64,000 nucleotides of DNA from Planctomycetota bacterium. GTDB lineage: Bacteria; Planctomycetota; J058. The stretch lies in contig JAMLIC010000002.1 of NCBI GenBank assembly GCA_023954375.1, forward strand, positions 362,454-426,453, read 5' to 3'. A program made the position numbers and the translations under genes. This document shows, one piece after another, positions 17,001-25,042 of this stretch. The notes below the pieces were generated by a model. That model was given only the letters and a program-made list of their open reading frames with translations, was not told the DNA's origin and did not search any database. Position 1 is the first letter of the stretch. Each line of letters opens with the position of its first letter.

Positions 17001-18344
17001 CCCCGACTCGATCGCGCGGGCGATCGTCGCCTCCTTCGCGCTCACGCCGCCCGGCAGCCGCAGCTTGCCGTCGGCGACGAGCTCCTGCAGGAGCTCGACG
17101 CGCGGGTTCTTCTTCGCCAGGTCGACGAGCTTCTTCTCTGCCGCGATCATGGCCTTGAGGTCGGCGATGTTGCCCAGGACGCGCTCGGGGGCGCGGTTCA
17201 TGCCGTCGCGCAGGGTGGCGTCGTTGCTCACGGCCGCCAGCGCCCGCTCGACCTCGGCCCGCGCCGGGCCGACCGGGAGGGCGTCGCGCGCCGCGGTCAG
17301 GCGCTGGCGCAGCCCCTCGTAGGGGTCGGCGCCCAGCACGTCGCGCAGGTGCTCGGCGCCGCGTCGGGCGAGCGCCCGCTCGGTGAGCTCGTTCTTGAGC
17401 GTCGCGCGGAAGCCGATCAGCGCCGTGTCGCCGCCGAGGCCGATGCGCTCCATGGCGTCGCGCATGGCGCGGTAGTTCCGCTCCTTCATGGCCTCGACGT
17501 CGCCGACGATCTCGATCCTGTCGTTGGGCACGCCGCGCCGCTCGTTGCCGGCGAAGCGCAGGAGCGAGGTCAGGTGGCGCACGCGGTCGAGGCCGTCGAT
17601 CGTGCCCGTGACCACGTAGCGCACCGAGCCGTTGGGGGCCTCCGTGAGGAGCAGGTGCTCGTAGCTGCCGTTGGGGGCGCGCACCTCGCCGAGCACGCGG
17701 TAGCCGCGGTTGACGAGGTCCGAGAGCGCCTCCGCCCGCGTGCCCACGTGGACCTCGACCGTGAGGCCGCGCGAGACGATCCGCTCCAGCGCCGAGAGCG
17801 TGAAGCGGTCGGCCAGGTAGTCCCTGAGGTCGTGCATGGAGTGCGGCAGGGCCGGGTCGATCGCCGCGACCTCCGCCGGGTAGCCCACCGACCGCGGCGG
17901 CGAGAAGCCCGTGCGCGTCGTCGGCACGTCGACCGGCCGCACCCGCCACGCCGAGTCGTAGGCCCGGAACAGGTTCAGGTCGACCTTGAGGTCCTCCATC
18001 ACGAGCCGGTTCGTGCGCAGCTCGGCCTCGAACAGCCCGCGCAGCAGCGTCTCCATGTCGCTCGCGAGGTGGCTCCGCGCGAACTCGCGCCCGGGCTGCA
18101 GGCGCGCGCGCACGAGCTCGGCCTTGGCCGGGTCGAGGCGCGAGAGGCGGTCGGCGATCGAGCCGACGATCCGCTCGATCGACTCGAGGCGGAGCTCGAC
18201 CGCGAGCTCGGCGAGCTCTGCGCGCGCGACCTCGGAGCGAGGGTCCTGGGCCCGCGCCGGCGCCGGGGTCGAGAGACCCAGGGTCGCCGTGAGGCCGACG
18301 AGGGCGAGGAGGCGCCCGACCTTGGAGAGAGATGAGTAGACCAC
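14007..18344 (-). CDS. Giant exported protein with nucleoside-phosphorylase-like domain
   Basis: The 1445-residue product starts at GTG 18344 with a signal peptide ending ARAQ near residue 33. The middle (about 460-640) resembles the nucleoside phosphorylase fold: VSNYYGD, YFGTAGG (Gly496-Gly500), VGDIHVPERF, then GTHLTNVFSP, HAVEVENSYL (Glu579/Glu581, where the family has its nucleoside-binding E-M-E) and VIISDIPGG. The C-terminal third has YALIDELTHSIQLDRM (Asp953, Glu954, His957) and hydrophobic segments (about 1065-1215) shared with the next gene. It is first in a three-gene minus unit, with a 4-nt overlap downstream. Known phosphorylases are normally cytoplasmic, so an exported giant version is odd. 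Overall function unknown. Confidence 0.75.
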   Translation of the reverse strand: MVYSSLSKVGRLLALVGLTATLGLSTPAPARAQDPRSEVARAELAELAVELRLESIERIVGSIADRLSRLDPAKAELVRARLQPGREFARSHLASDMETLLRGLFEAELRTNRLVMEDLKVDLNLFRAYDSAWRVRPVDVPTTRTGFSPPRSVGYPAEVAAIDPALPHSMHDLRDYLADRFTLSALERIVSRGLTVEVHVGTRAEALSDLVNRGYRVLGEVRAPNGSYEHLLLTEAPNGSVRYVVTGTIDGLDRVRHLTSLLRFAGNERRGVPNDRIEIVGDVEAMKERNYRAMRDAMERIGLGGDTALIGFRATLKNELTERALARRGAEHLRDVLGADPYEGLRQRLTAARDALPVGPARAEVERALAAVSNDATLRDGMNRAPERVLGNIADLKAMIAAEKKLVDLAKKNPRVELLQELVADGKLRLPGGVSAKEATIARAIESGALKADELRVTTSRGVETVKLVSNYYGDALGDVARALIDSGHRRLAYFGTAGGTVEGARVGDIHVPERFSDFRFQPAGEGVRNAFLDMLAGRETALGERLRLGTHLTNVFSPAEETMRWLEETRSRGIHAVEVENSYLAREVARHNRVAADKVTFWTSVIISDIPGGAHTLGNSNSATTHTFERMVDLYLEALGIKDIEVRAKDNARFSSRPLPTDPREARALEVADKLVPRNLPRSNFLRDRIAGIVGTLSGEALEAIDTSKKLKPRDIPGLSEEARVALEAEVAGAYTDAERLAALERANAVVSRLAAELRRAHPNANFELRAGGGIERGMFSPVSGLTLEVVGDAAVRATAEARLPALLAEHPNSNVRLAPAGANAVSLGRGEVFAVEPQPLVREDLSRALSERGVNVRGATVEYAGREHDVNRSPSTLFSRFELASTGPVATEAEVARFAERIARYGARIERVPASDPRLGGAQARTMVDAHGNTVVLLPSDRPVRRYALIDELTHSIQLDRMRRTMGAERVVELFRNAQAGDPGALSTLLRWEIEAKRMVRLTLPENHPDRALLDREIERLRRVLDPYLDVRAPNGRVDWAKVRRKAREHGEGAASFLLGLFLKDLAKLVATGDREAIELFFEGLATTEFWSHYGLFVIGAEAGSTAYVKFLQRHVKPSFVNTVLKSNVALATGMALPMIVHSDWDTEVYAVNLAGLMLSSASVKAGLSAIRWVMPIQSASRWAPVARALKIARGVPGWVYHGVELAVVLYFAEEISERITAVIDERRARGEVADSAAAVLAAARAAGGADDPALDAALDRALDAYVNWRDRSLQPAMAAMDGLRREMERAGRSATIAGTGASRFDAIASRYEALGDHVDRYRERSEAATDARVDAAVARFSEAREAALRRAYHDNVRARAYDPVRGARDVSDNRRQAYDDEAALYEAAAAVARSPEVAEALRERARITRDIRDRERALLDPLFSAPSSTPGLGGAIEREVGR

Positions 18345-18498
18345 GGATAGGACTTAGCAGAGACGAGGCCGCGCTGTAAATGGTGAAATGAGGGCCGCTT
18401 GCGTTTCGGATGCGTGCCGGCCGCCAACGGTGGGTACGGCGCGTTGCGTGCCGGGGCGAGGGAACGGAGAGCCTTCTTCTCCGTGGCCTCCGCCCCCT

Positions 18499-19632
18499 CT
18501 ATCGGGGAGCCGTCTCCGGCAGGCGCCGCATCTCCGGCGGCAGGTGCGGGTTCAGCATGCTCCCGAGCGAGCGCACCCCCCGCTCGACCTTGGCGCCGGC
18601 GCCCTTCATCTGCTCGCCGAAAGCGCCGCGCACGGCGAAGCCGGAGCCGCGGGTCGTCATGCTCAGGAGGAGCAGGGCCACCACGGCCGGCAGCACGGCG
18701 ATGAGCGTCAGGCTGAGCGCGCCGAGGCTCCGCTTGGCCTCGCGGGCCTGCAGCTCCTGCGCCTTGCGCGCCGCCTCGGCCGCCCGGCGCTCGCGCTCCT
18801 CGTGGCGGGAGTCCTTGGCGCCCTTCTCGTCGCCGGCCTTCTGGCGCTTGCCCGTCTTCCGCGCCGGCGTGGGCTCGGGCTCCGGCGCCGCCACCTGGCG
18901 CTTCTTCGTGGTCGAGCGGTCGACCAGCTGCTTCTGCTGGTACTTCGCCGTCTTGCGCCGCAGCCCCTCCGCGTCGAGGTCGACGCGCCCCTCCTCGCTC
19001 GGCCGCAGCGCGGGGGCGACCTGGCCGGGGCCCACCCCGTCCGGCAGGAGGTCGAGCCGCGACGACTCGTAGGCGTCCGTGTCGACCATCGCCTCGCCGC
19101 GGGGCCGGTCGGGGACGTCGTCCAGGAAGTCGAGCTTCTTCGGCTTCAGCTCGTCGAGGAGCGCCTGCTGCTTCGACGGCGGCGGCGGCAGCGGCTCGCG
19201 CACGATCGGCTGCGTCTTGTTCAGGGCCTCGCGGTTGAGCGGCTGCGTCTTGGCCGGGCTGCCCTGCGCCGGCGTGAGCCCCTCGGCCGGCGTGAGCGGC
19301 CGCAGCGCCTGCTCGGTCGAGATGATCGCCGTCGTGTTGCCCTCGAGCCTCGACTCGATCCGCCCGTCCGGGTGCAGGTAGAAGGAGTCGTTGCACTTGG
19401 GGCACTTGATCCGCGACCGCTTGCCGACCGCGCGCAGCCTGAGGAGGCTCCGGCAGTAGCAGCAGTTGAACTGGACCATGGCCCCCGACTCGGGGGCGGC
19501 GGGCGCGTCGCTGGTCACGACGGCGCGGCGCGAGGCGAAGCACTCGTCGCAGATCACGCCCTCGGGGACCGGCGCCTGGCCGTGCGGCCCCTTGATCAGG
19601 ACCCCGCAGATCTCGCAGTAGGCGAGGGCCAC
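18499..19632 (-). CDS. Zinc-ribbon protein with C-terminal membrane segment
   Basis: The 377-residue product starts at GTG, 1 nt after the stop of the upstream gene. Two cysteine clusters stand at the N-terminus: CEICG..CDEC (residues about 7-31) and CCYC..CPKC (about 57-80), typical zinc ribbons. A long low-complexity, Lys/Glu-rich linker follows with repeated KTQP motifs, then a single membrane helix (about 310-335) and a short tail. Proteins of this design are frequent in planctomycetes. The role is unknown; the two TQP motifs could be phosphorylation or FHA-docking sites, which would fit the kinases and FHA protein nearby, but this is speculation. Confidence 0.75.
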   Translation of the reverse strand: MALAYCEICGVLIKGPHGQAPVPEGVICDECFASRRAVVTSDAPAAPESGAMVQFNCCYCRSLLRLRAVGKRSRIKCPKCNDSFYLHPDGRIESRLEGNTTAIISTEQALRPLTPAEGLTPAQGSPAKTQPLNREALNKTQPIVREPLPPPPSKQQALLDELKPKKLDFLDDVPDRPRGEAMVDTDAYESSRLDLLPDGVGPGQVAPALRPSEEGRVDLDAEGLRRKTAKYQQKQLVDRSTTKKRQVAAPEPEPTPARKTGKRQKAGDEKGAKDSRHEERERRAAEAARKAQELQAREAKRSLGALSLTLIAVLPAVVALLLLSMTTRGSGFAVRGAFGEQMKGAGAKVERGVRSLGSMLNPHLPPEMRRLPETAPR

Positions 19633-19633
19633 G

Positions 19634-20113
19634 CTACGCCCCGCCCAGGGTGACGACGAACAGCTGGACGGCGCCGACGACGGCGAGGCCGGCGACGCCG
19701 GGGACGAACAGCAGCTTGCGCTTCTCGGGGAGCGTCGCCACGCGCACGGCGAGGCCCAGGGCGACGATCGTCTGCCCCAGGCCGCCGGCCATGAGCGCCG
19801 CGAGCGTCTCCGGCGTCCAGGCGCGGCCGACGCCGATCATCGCCGCCAGGGTGAACGCGCCCGCCCCGGCGACCGACACGACGAGGAGCGCCTCCCGGAC
19901 GGCGAACGGCCGGTCGGGCCCGCCGCGGCCCGCGAGGAGCACGCCCAGCAGGAGGAGCGCGGCGCCCCCGCCGGCGAGGGCCGGGTGGCCGGCCCACGGG
20001 CCGAGCGGCTCCGAGAGCGGGCCCGGGCTCGGGACGCCGGCGCCGGTGACGACGAACGCCGCCCCGGCCGCGAGCGCGGCGACGATGAGCAGGAACCCGA
20101 CGACCTTTCCCAT
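19634..20113 (-). CDS. Four-helix membrane protein
   Basis: The 159-residue product has ATG start and four hydrophobic segments (about 5-27, 45-62, 75-95 and 135-157) with short loops. No conserved family motif was recognised. It is the first gene of a tight two-gene unit with the zinc-ribbon gene, and is divergent from proC. Confidence 0.7.
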   Translation of the reverse strand: MGKVVGFLLIVAALAAGAAFVVTGAGVPSPGPLSEPLGPWAGHPALAGGGAALLLLGVLLAGRGGPDRPFAVREALLVVSVAGAGAFTLAAMIGVGRAWTPETLAALMAGGLGQTIVALGLAVRVATLPEKRKLLFVPGVAGLAVVGAVQLFVVTLGGA

Positions 20114-20121
20114 GGCCGACC

Positions 20122-20132
20122 TAGACTATATT
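20122..20132. promoter_or_regulatory. Divergent promoter region between the membrane-protein gene and proC
   Basis: CTAGACTATATT holds TAGACT and TATATT for the plus strand and TATAGT/TAGTCT for the minus strand. On the minus strand the box is 9-11 nt from the ATG at 20113, leaving almost no leader. Confidence 0.35.
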
Positions 20133-20185
20133 GCGCCGCGCCTCCGGTCCATGAAGACCAGGGCGCGCGGGGCGGAGGAGGGACG

Positions 20186-20989
20186 GTGCTCGAGGGCAAG
20201 CGCGTGGCGGTGGTCGGCGTCGGCCGCATCGGCGAGGCGCTCGTGCGCGGGCTGCAGGCGCGCGGCGTGCGCGCCCACGTGCGCGGGAGCGTGCGCCACC
20301 CCGACTCGCTGGCGCGGCTCGCCGGGCTGGGGATCGACGCGACGCTCAGCAACGTCGAGGCGGTCGCCGGCTGCGACCTCGTCGTCCTGGCGGTCAAGCC
20401 GCAGGTGATGCCTGGTGTGCTCGTCGAGCTGCGCGGCCACGTCGCGCCGGGGACGCTCGTCGTCACCGTGGCCGCCGGCGTGCCGGCCGCGCGCGTCGAG
20501 GAGGCGCTCGGCCCCGAGGTGCCGGTCGTGCGCGCCATGCCCAACACGCCGAGCGTCCTCGGCGAGGGGATGACCGTCGTCGCCCGCGGCCGGCACGCGA
20601 CGGCCGAGCACCTGGCCCTCGCGCGCGCCCTGTTCGACGCGGTCGGCAAGACGGCCGTCCTCGACGAGGGGCTGATGAACGCCGTGACCGGCCTGTCGGG
20701 CAGCGGCCCGGCGTACATCTACCTGGTGATCGAGAGCCTCGCCGAGGCCGGCGTGAAGGTCGGGATCCCGCGCGACACGTCGACGCTCCTCGCGGCGCAG
20801 ACCGTGCTCGGCGCCGCGCGCATGGTCCTCGAGCTGGGCAAGCACCCCGCGCTGCTCAAGGACGACGTCACGACGCCGGCCGGCTGCACGGTCGACGGGC
20901 TCATGGAGCTCGAGGAGGGCAAGCTGCGGGTGACGCTGCTCAAGGCCGTGGTCAAGGCCACGCAGCGGGCGCAGTCGTTGAACCCGTGA
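20186..20989 (+). CDS. proC: Pyrroline-5-carboxylate reductase
   Basis: The 267-residue product begins at GTG 20186, chosen because a GGAGGAGGG ribosome site lies just upstream and the Rossmann strand RVAVVGVGRIG follows at once. It reduces 1-pyrroline-5-carboxylate to proline with NAD(P)H, the last step of proline synthesis, in the cytoplasm. Family signatures are visible: AVKPQVM, VVRAMPNTPS, the C-terminal dimerisation block AVTGLSGSGPAYIYLVIESL, and DDVTTPAGCTVDGLMELEEG. Length is normal. It converges with the small gene at 20999 at a distance of 9 nt. Confidence 0.95.
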   Translation: MLEGKRVAVVGVGRIGEALVRGLQARGVRAHVRGSVRHPDSLARLAGLGIDATLSNVEAVAGCDLVVLAVKPQVMPGVLVELRGHVAPGTLVVTVAAGVPAARVEEALGPEVPVVRAMPNTPSVLGEGMTVVARGRHATAEHLALARALFDAVGKTAVLDEGLMNAVTGLSGSGPAYIYLVIESLAEAGVKVGIPRDTSTLLAAQTVLGAARMVLELGKHPALLKDDVTTPAGCTVDGLMELEEGKLRVTLLKAVVKATQRAQSLNP

Positions 20990-20998
20990 GCTCCTCCG

Positions 20999-21421
20999 TC
21001 AGCTGGCCAGCTTCGCCAGCCTCACCACGGTCGAGCCGCGGTTGGTGCGCCCGAGCGAGATCACGCCCTTGCGCACGAGCGCGCCCACGTAGCCGTCGAG
21101 GACCTTCGTGTCGAGCTGCAGCTCGCGCGAGAGGCGCTCGACCGTGCGGGCGCCGTGCAGGGACAGGTGCAGGACCAACTCGCGGGCGGTGAGGCCCGAC
21201 GGGTTCACGGCCTTGAAGCCGCGCTGGCGCACCCGCTCCTCCTCCTGCTCGCGCTCGGCGAGCATCCCGAGGATCGACTGCACGTACGGATGATGGTCCA
21301 CGTGATCGGGGCAGTACGGCTTGCCCTCACGGGTGGTCTGCGTGCACCCCTGCACGTCGCAGAACCGCGTCGTCGAACTAGAAGACCGAAGCGACAGGTG
21401 CTCGACGGCCCTCGGGAACAT
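20999..21421 (-). CDS. Small Cys/His cluster plus winged-helix-like protein
   Basis: The 140-residue product from ATG 21421 contains FCDVQGCTQTTREGKPYCPDH (about 20-40), a compact Cys/His cluster likely to bind zinc. The C-terminal half resembles a winged helix: LTARELVLHLSLHGARTVERL, then ELQLDTKVLDGYVGALVRKGVISLGRT. This suggests a DNA-binding regulator, target unknown. The frame stays open upstream to 21796, so the start is uncertain; the longer version has atypical composition. It converges with proC. Confidence 0.6.
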   Translation of the reverse strand: MFPRAVEHLSLRSSSSTTRFCDVQGCTQTTREGKPYCPDHVDHHPYVQSILGMLAEREQEEERVRQRGFKAVNPSGLTARELVLHLSLHGARTVERLSRELQLDTKVLDGYVGALVRKGVISLGRTNRGSTVVRLAKLAS

Positions 21422-21884
21422 TCGACCTGCCTTCCCCGACCGCTCCCCAATCTCCCCACCGACGCGAGACGCGCGCGTTTCCCCAAACGCCCGCGCCCCG
21501 ATGCCAACCCACGTTGGCGGCGCGCCCTTGAGCAACTCAGAAGCCGCGACCATCCGCGGCCCTGCCGGCCCAGGTGGACTCTCCGCCCCTGGAGAGATCC
21601 TAAACCAAGCCACCTCACGATTCCAGCCGGTCCATGACGCGTTGCGCAGATTGCCGACAATCACCACCGAACAAGCACTTACGGCACGCCTCCGGGATCC
21701 CCCCCGGTCCCGGGGCCTGCCCCGTTTGGTGCACGCGGGCGCCGTCACCGCACGGGATCGTTCGTTTCCCGCGCGCTCGGGGTTGCGCGCCGCCATCCAC
21801 CTGCTCTCGCGCAGGGCGGCTAGACTACGCGCCCCTCGCCGGCACCTGCGCGGCGAGGCACCGGGTCAGCAGAGGGAGGATCGA
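21422..21884. other. 463-nt divergent spacer with no recognised gene
   Basis: The region is visibly less GC-biased than its neighbours and no frame has a recognisable domain. It holds the probable promoter of the zinc metalloprotease (TAGACT at 21821-21826) and its ribosome site (AGGGAGGA just before 21885). Reading frames crossing it on the minus strand are extensions of the 20999 gene and are not convincing. Confidence 0.5.
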
Positions 21885-24716
21885 ATGCGAGGCGTCTCCA
21901 GGGCGCTCGCCGCGGCATCGCTCGCGGTGGTCGTCGGCGCGCACGGCGCGCGCGGACAGGACAAGAAGGAGCCCGAGTTCCCCGAGTTCGGGACCGTCGT
22001 CAAGGACATGGAGACCCGCGAGGGCTTCCTGCGCCTGCATCGGCGCGCGAAGGACGAGGCCCTCCTGGCCTCGATCCCGCGCGGCCTCGTCGGCCAGCCG
22101 TTCTTCCTCGCCACGTCGATCTCCGGCGGGAGCAAGTTCGCCGGCTGGCAGTGGGAGGACAAGCTGGTGCGCTTCGAGCAGCGCCACAAGCAGCTGCTCC
22201 TCATCGAGCTGAACACCCGCCAGCGCACGAAGTCGGACAGCACCCTCGCCGAGGTCGTGCGCCGCACCTACGCCGACCGCCTCATCGCGACGGTCGACAT
22301 CAAGGCGATCGCGCCCGACGGCTCGTTCGTGATCGACCTCGCCGGGCTGCTCGCCGGCGACTACTCGAAGTTCTACGGGTCGAGCTTCGCGCTCGACGAC
22401 CGCCTGGCGCGGTTCTCGAGGGTCAAGACCTTCCCGAAGAACATCGAGGTCGCGGTGCAGATGCCGCTCCGCGGCGACGGCACGTTCATGACGCTCCACT
22501 ACTCGATCTCGGAGCTCCCGCCCGAGGGCGACTACAGCCCGCGCCCGGCCGACCCGCGCGTCGGCTACTTCGTGACGGCGGTCCGCGACTACAGCGAGGG
22601 CGACCCGCAGGAGGGTCGCATGGTGCGCTACGTGAACCGCTGGAAGGTGGAGAAGGCGGACCCCAAGCTGCCGCTCTCGCCGCCCAAGGAGCCGATCATC
22701 TTCTACGTCGAGAAGACGGTCCCGATCGCCTACCGCAAGGCGGTGCACGAGGGGATCCTCGAGTGGAACCGCGCCTTCGAGGCGATCGGCATCGACGGCG
22801 CGATCGTCGTCCGCCAGCAGACCGACACCCAGTTCGCCGACCTCGACCCCGAGGACGTGCGCTACAACTTCTTCCGCTGGATCACCTCCGAGACCCCGTT
22901 CGCCATGGGGCCCAGCCGCGTCGACCCGCGCAACGGCCGGATCCTCGACGCCGACATCATCTTCGATGACTCCATGCTCCGCGTGTCGCTGCGCGACTAC
23001 GCCGTGCTGATCCGCGAGGCGCCCAAGGGCCTGCTCACCGGCCCCATGGCCGACTGGCTCGACCGCCACCCGCACCACCACCCGCTGGCGGCGTTCAACC
23101 GCCGCGAGCAGGACCCGCTGCTCGACCGCGCCCGCACCCTCCTGCGCGAGGTCGCGCGCGACGTGCCCGGCGGCGCCCTGCCCGAGCTGGCGCTCGGCCT
23201 CGACGGGGGCGTGAAGGTCGCCACGACGTTCGCCGAGCTCGAGCTCCTGCCCGAGGTCGTGGCCCGGCGGCAGCTCGAGTGCGGCGTGGGCGAGGGCCTG
23301 CCGCACCAGCTGGGGCTCCTGCACCTCGCGGCCCTGGGCGGCCTCTTGCTCAACGAGGGCGCGCCGACCGGCGTGCCGCTCGACGCCTTCGTGGCCGAGG
23401 TGGTCAAGGAGGTCGTGATGCACGAGGTGGGGCACACGCTCGGCCTGCGACACAACTTCAGCGCCTCGAGCTGGGTGGACCTCGACCAGATCAACACGCC
23501 CGAGCGGCCGGCGGTGACGTCGGCCTCGGTCATGGACTACCACCCGCTCAACATCTCGCTGGCGAGCGACAAGCCGCAGGGCCGCTTCCTCACCCAGAGC
23601 ATCGGCCCCTACGACATGCTGGCGATCGAGTACGGCTACATGCTCGAGGGCGGCGACGCGCTCAAGGCCGTGCCGCGCAAGATGGCGGAGAAGGGCCTGC
23701 CCTACGCCACCGACGAGGACACGCGCGCGCCCGACCCCATGATCGCGCGCTGGGACATGGGCGACGACCCGATCAAGTTCGCCCGCTACCGCAAGGCGCT
23801 GGTGAAGAAGCTCTGGGAGACGCTCGAGGCCCGCGCCGTCGCGGACGACGAGAGCTACGCGAAGCTCCGGCGCGCGATGGACATGACGATCTTCGAGCTC
23901 GGCATGGCGGGCAACTTCGTCGCCCGGCAGGTGGGCGGCCTGCGCTTCTCGCGCGACCACAAGGGCGACCCGAACGCGCGGCCGCCGATGAAGGTCGTCG
24001 ACGCGGCGACGCAGCGGGCGGCGCTCGACTGGGTGTGCAAGCACATCTTCGCGCCCGACGCGTTCGACATCCCGGCCGAGCTCCAGAACAAGCTGGCGGC
24101 GAGCCGCTGGTACCACTGGGGCTCGAACGACCCGCGCCAGCCGCTCGACTACTCGCTCCTGGACCGCATCGCGCAGGTCCAGGGCTGGTCGCTGCAGTTC
24201 CTCGTCGGCGACGACGTCCTCGCCCGCGTGTGGGAGAACGAGCGCCGCGCCGGCAAGGACGAGGCGCTGACCCTGCCCGAGCTGTTCGACGCCCTCGAGG
24301 CGGCGATCTTCGCCGAGCTCGCGGCGCCGAAGGCGGACGCGACGCCGCGCAGCCCGGTCGTCGACAGCGCCCGGCAGAACCTGCAGGACGCCTACGTGCG
24401 GCGGCTCATCCAGATCGCGCTGGGCGACGGCATGTCGCCGCCCGTGGCCAACAAGCTGGCCTGGACGCGGCTCAAGGGGCTCGAGTCCCGCTTCCAGGGC
24501 GTCCTGGCCGGGGCCAAGCTCGACCCCTACACCCGGGCGCACCTCGAGTCGCTCGAGACGCGCTCGAGCAAGGCCCGCGCGGCCGAGTACGTGCACATCG
24601 CCTCGGGCGGGTGCGCGGTCGGGCGGCCCGGCCCGGCGACCGGGCCCTGGGCGCTGGTCGGCCTGGCCGGCGTGGTGATGGGCGTGCTGGTCCTGCGGCG
24701 GAGGGCCGCCGCGTAG
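21885..24716 (+). CDS. Secreted zinc-dependent metalloprotease with C-terminal sorting-like tail
   Basis: The 943-residue product starts at ATG 21885 after AGGGAGGA and has a signal peptide ending ARGQ. The catalytic motif HEVGHTLGLRHNF places the zinc ligands at His513, His517 and His523 with Glu514 as base, as in the DUF4953/DUF5117 group of bacterial metzincin-type proteases. The following segment SASVMDYHPLN is a plausible Met-turn. The last 35 residues show Cys near GGCAVGRPG, then a hydrophobic helix and a terminal RRR, the layout of MYXO-CTERM-type surface sorting tails. Inferred: an outer-surface protease. A terminator follows at 24748. Confidence 0.9.
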   Translation: MRGVSRALAAASLAVVVGAHGARGQDKKEPEFPEFGTVVKDMETREGFLRLHRRAKDEALLASIPRGLVGQPFFLATSISGGSKFAGWQWEDKLVRFEQRHKQLLLIELNTRQRTKSDSTLAEVVRRTYADRLIATVDIKAIAPDGSFVIDLAGLLAGDYSKFYGSSFALDDRLARFSRVKTFPKNIEVAVQMPLRGDGTFMTLHYSISELPPEGDYSPRPADPRVGYFVTAVRDYSEGDPQEGRMVRYVNRWKVEKADPKLPLSPPKEPIIFYVEKTVPIAYRKAVHEGILEWNRAFEAIGIDGAIVVRQQTDTQFADLDPEDVRYNFFRWITSETPFAMGPSRVDPRNGRILDADIIFDDSMLRVSLRDYAVLIREAPKGLLTGPMADWLDRHPHHHPLAAFNRREQDPLLDRARTLLREVARDVPGGALPELALGLDGGVKVATTFAELELLPEVVARRQLECGVGEGLPHQLGLLHLAALGGLLLNEGAPTGVPLDAFVAEVVKEVVMHEVGHTLGLRHNFSASSWVDLDQINTPERPAVTSASVMDYHPLNISLASDKPQGRFLTQSIGPYDMLAIEYGYMLEGGDALKAVPRKMAEKGLPYATDEDTRAPDPMIARWDMGDDPIKFARYRKALVKKLWETLEARAVADDESYAKLRRAMDMTIFELGMAGNFVARQVGGLRFSRDHKGDPNARPPMKVVDAATQRAALDWVCKHIFAPDAFDIPAELQNKLAASRWYHWGSNDPRQPLDYSLLDRIAQVQGWSLQFLVGDDVLARVWENERRAGKDEALTLPELFDALEAAIFAELAAPKADATPRSPVVDSARQNLQDAYVRRLIQIALGDGMSPPVANKLAWTRLKGLESRFQGVLAGAKLDPYTRAHLESLETRSSKARAAEYVHIASGGCAVGRPGPATGPWALVGLAGVVMGVLVLRRRAAA

Positions 24717-24747
24717 CGGGCGACCGACCATAAGGCACGTGATCACG

Positions 24748-24784
24748 GGAGGCGCAGGGGAAGACCCTGCGCCTCCTCGCTTTT
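24748..24784 (+). terminator. Rho-independent terminator of the metalloprotease gene
   Basis: A perfect 12-bp stem (24748-24759 with 24765-24776) with a GAAGA loop is followed by TCGCTTTT. Confidence 0.75.
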
Positions 24785-24794
24785 CGCCTCGGCG

Positions 24795-24844
24795 GAGGCA
24801 ACGAAGGACGGCAGTGCCCTTCGTTGCCTTCGTGTCCCATGCTC
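24795..24844. repeat. Imperfect inverted repeat, GAAGGCAACGAAGG family
   Basis: Arms read GAGGCAACGAAGG and CCTTCGTTGCCTTC around a short spacer. The right part, 24818-24844, is identical over 27 nt to 31152-31178, so this is a dispersed element and not a private hairpin. The remaining 200 nt up to the secretin gene hold nothing recognisable. Confidence 0.7.
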
Positions 24845-25042
24845 TCTGGAAACGGACGTGAACTCTTTGTCCCCGAAGACCTTGATCCGCGTTACCTCCC
24901 CGTGCTAGAAGGTTCCCCCGCCGGGATCGAAGCCGCACCGGGTGGTGACCACCCGATGACAGGCTCCGCCTAGTGTCTGTCGGACTGCGCGTGCCGATCG
25001 GGGGGACCGGTACCTCCCCCCGCGTCTCGGGAGGTTCTGCTC

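Noticed and set aside
14277..18335. A 1352-codon plus-strand frame opposite the giant exported protein
   Set aside because: Composition is Arg/Ala/His/Val shadow-like, no domain is visible, while the minus strand has a signal peptide and motifs.
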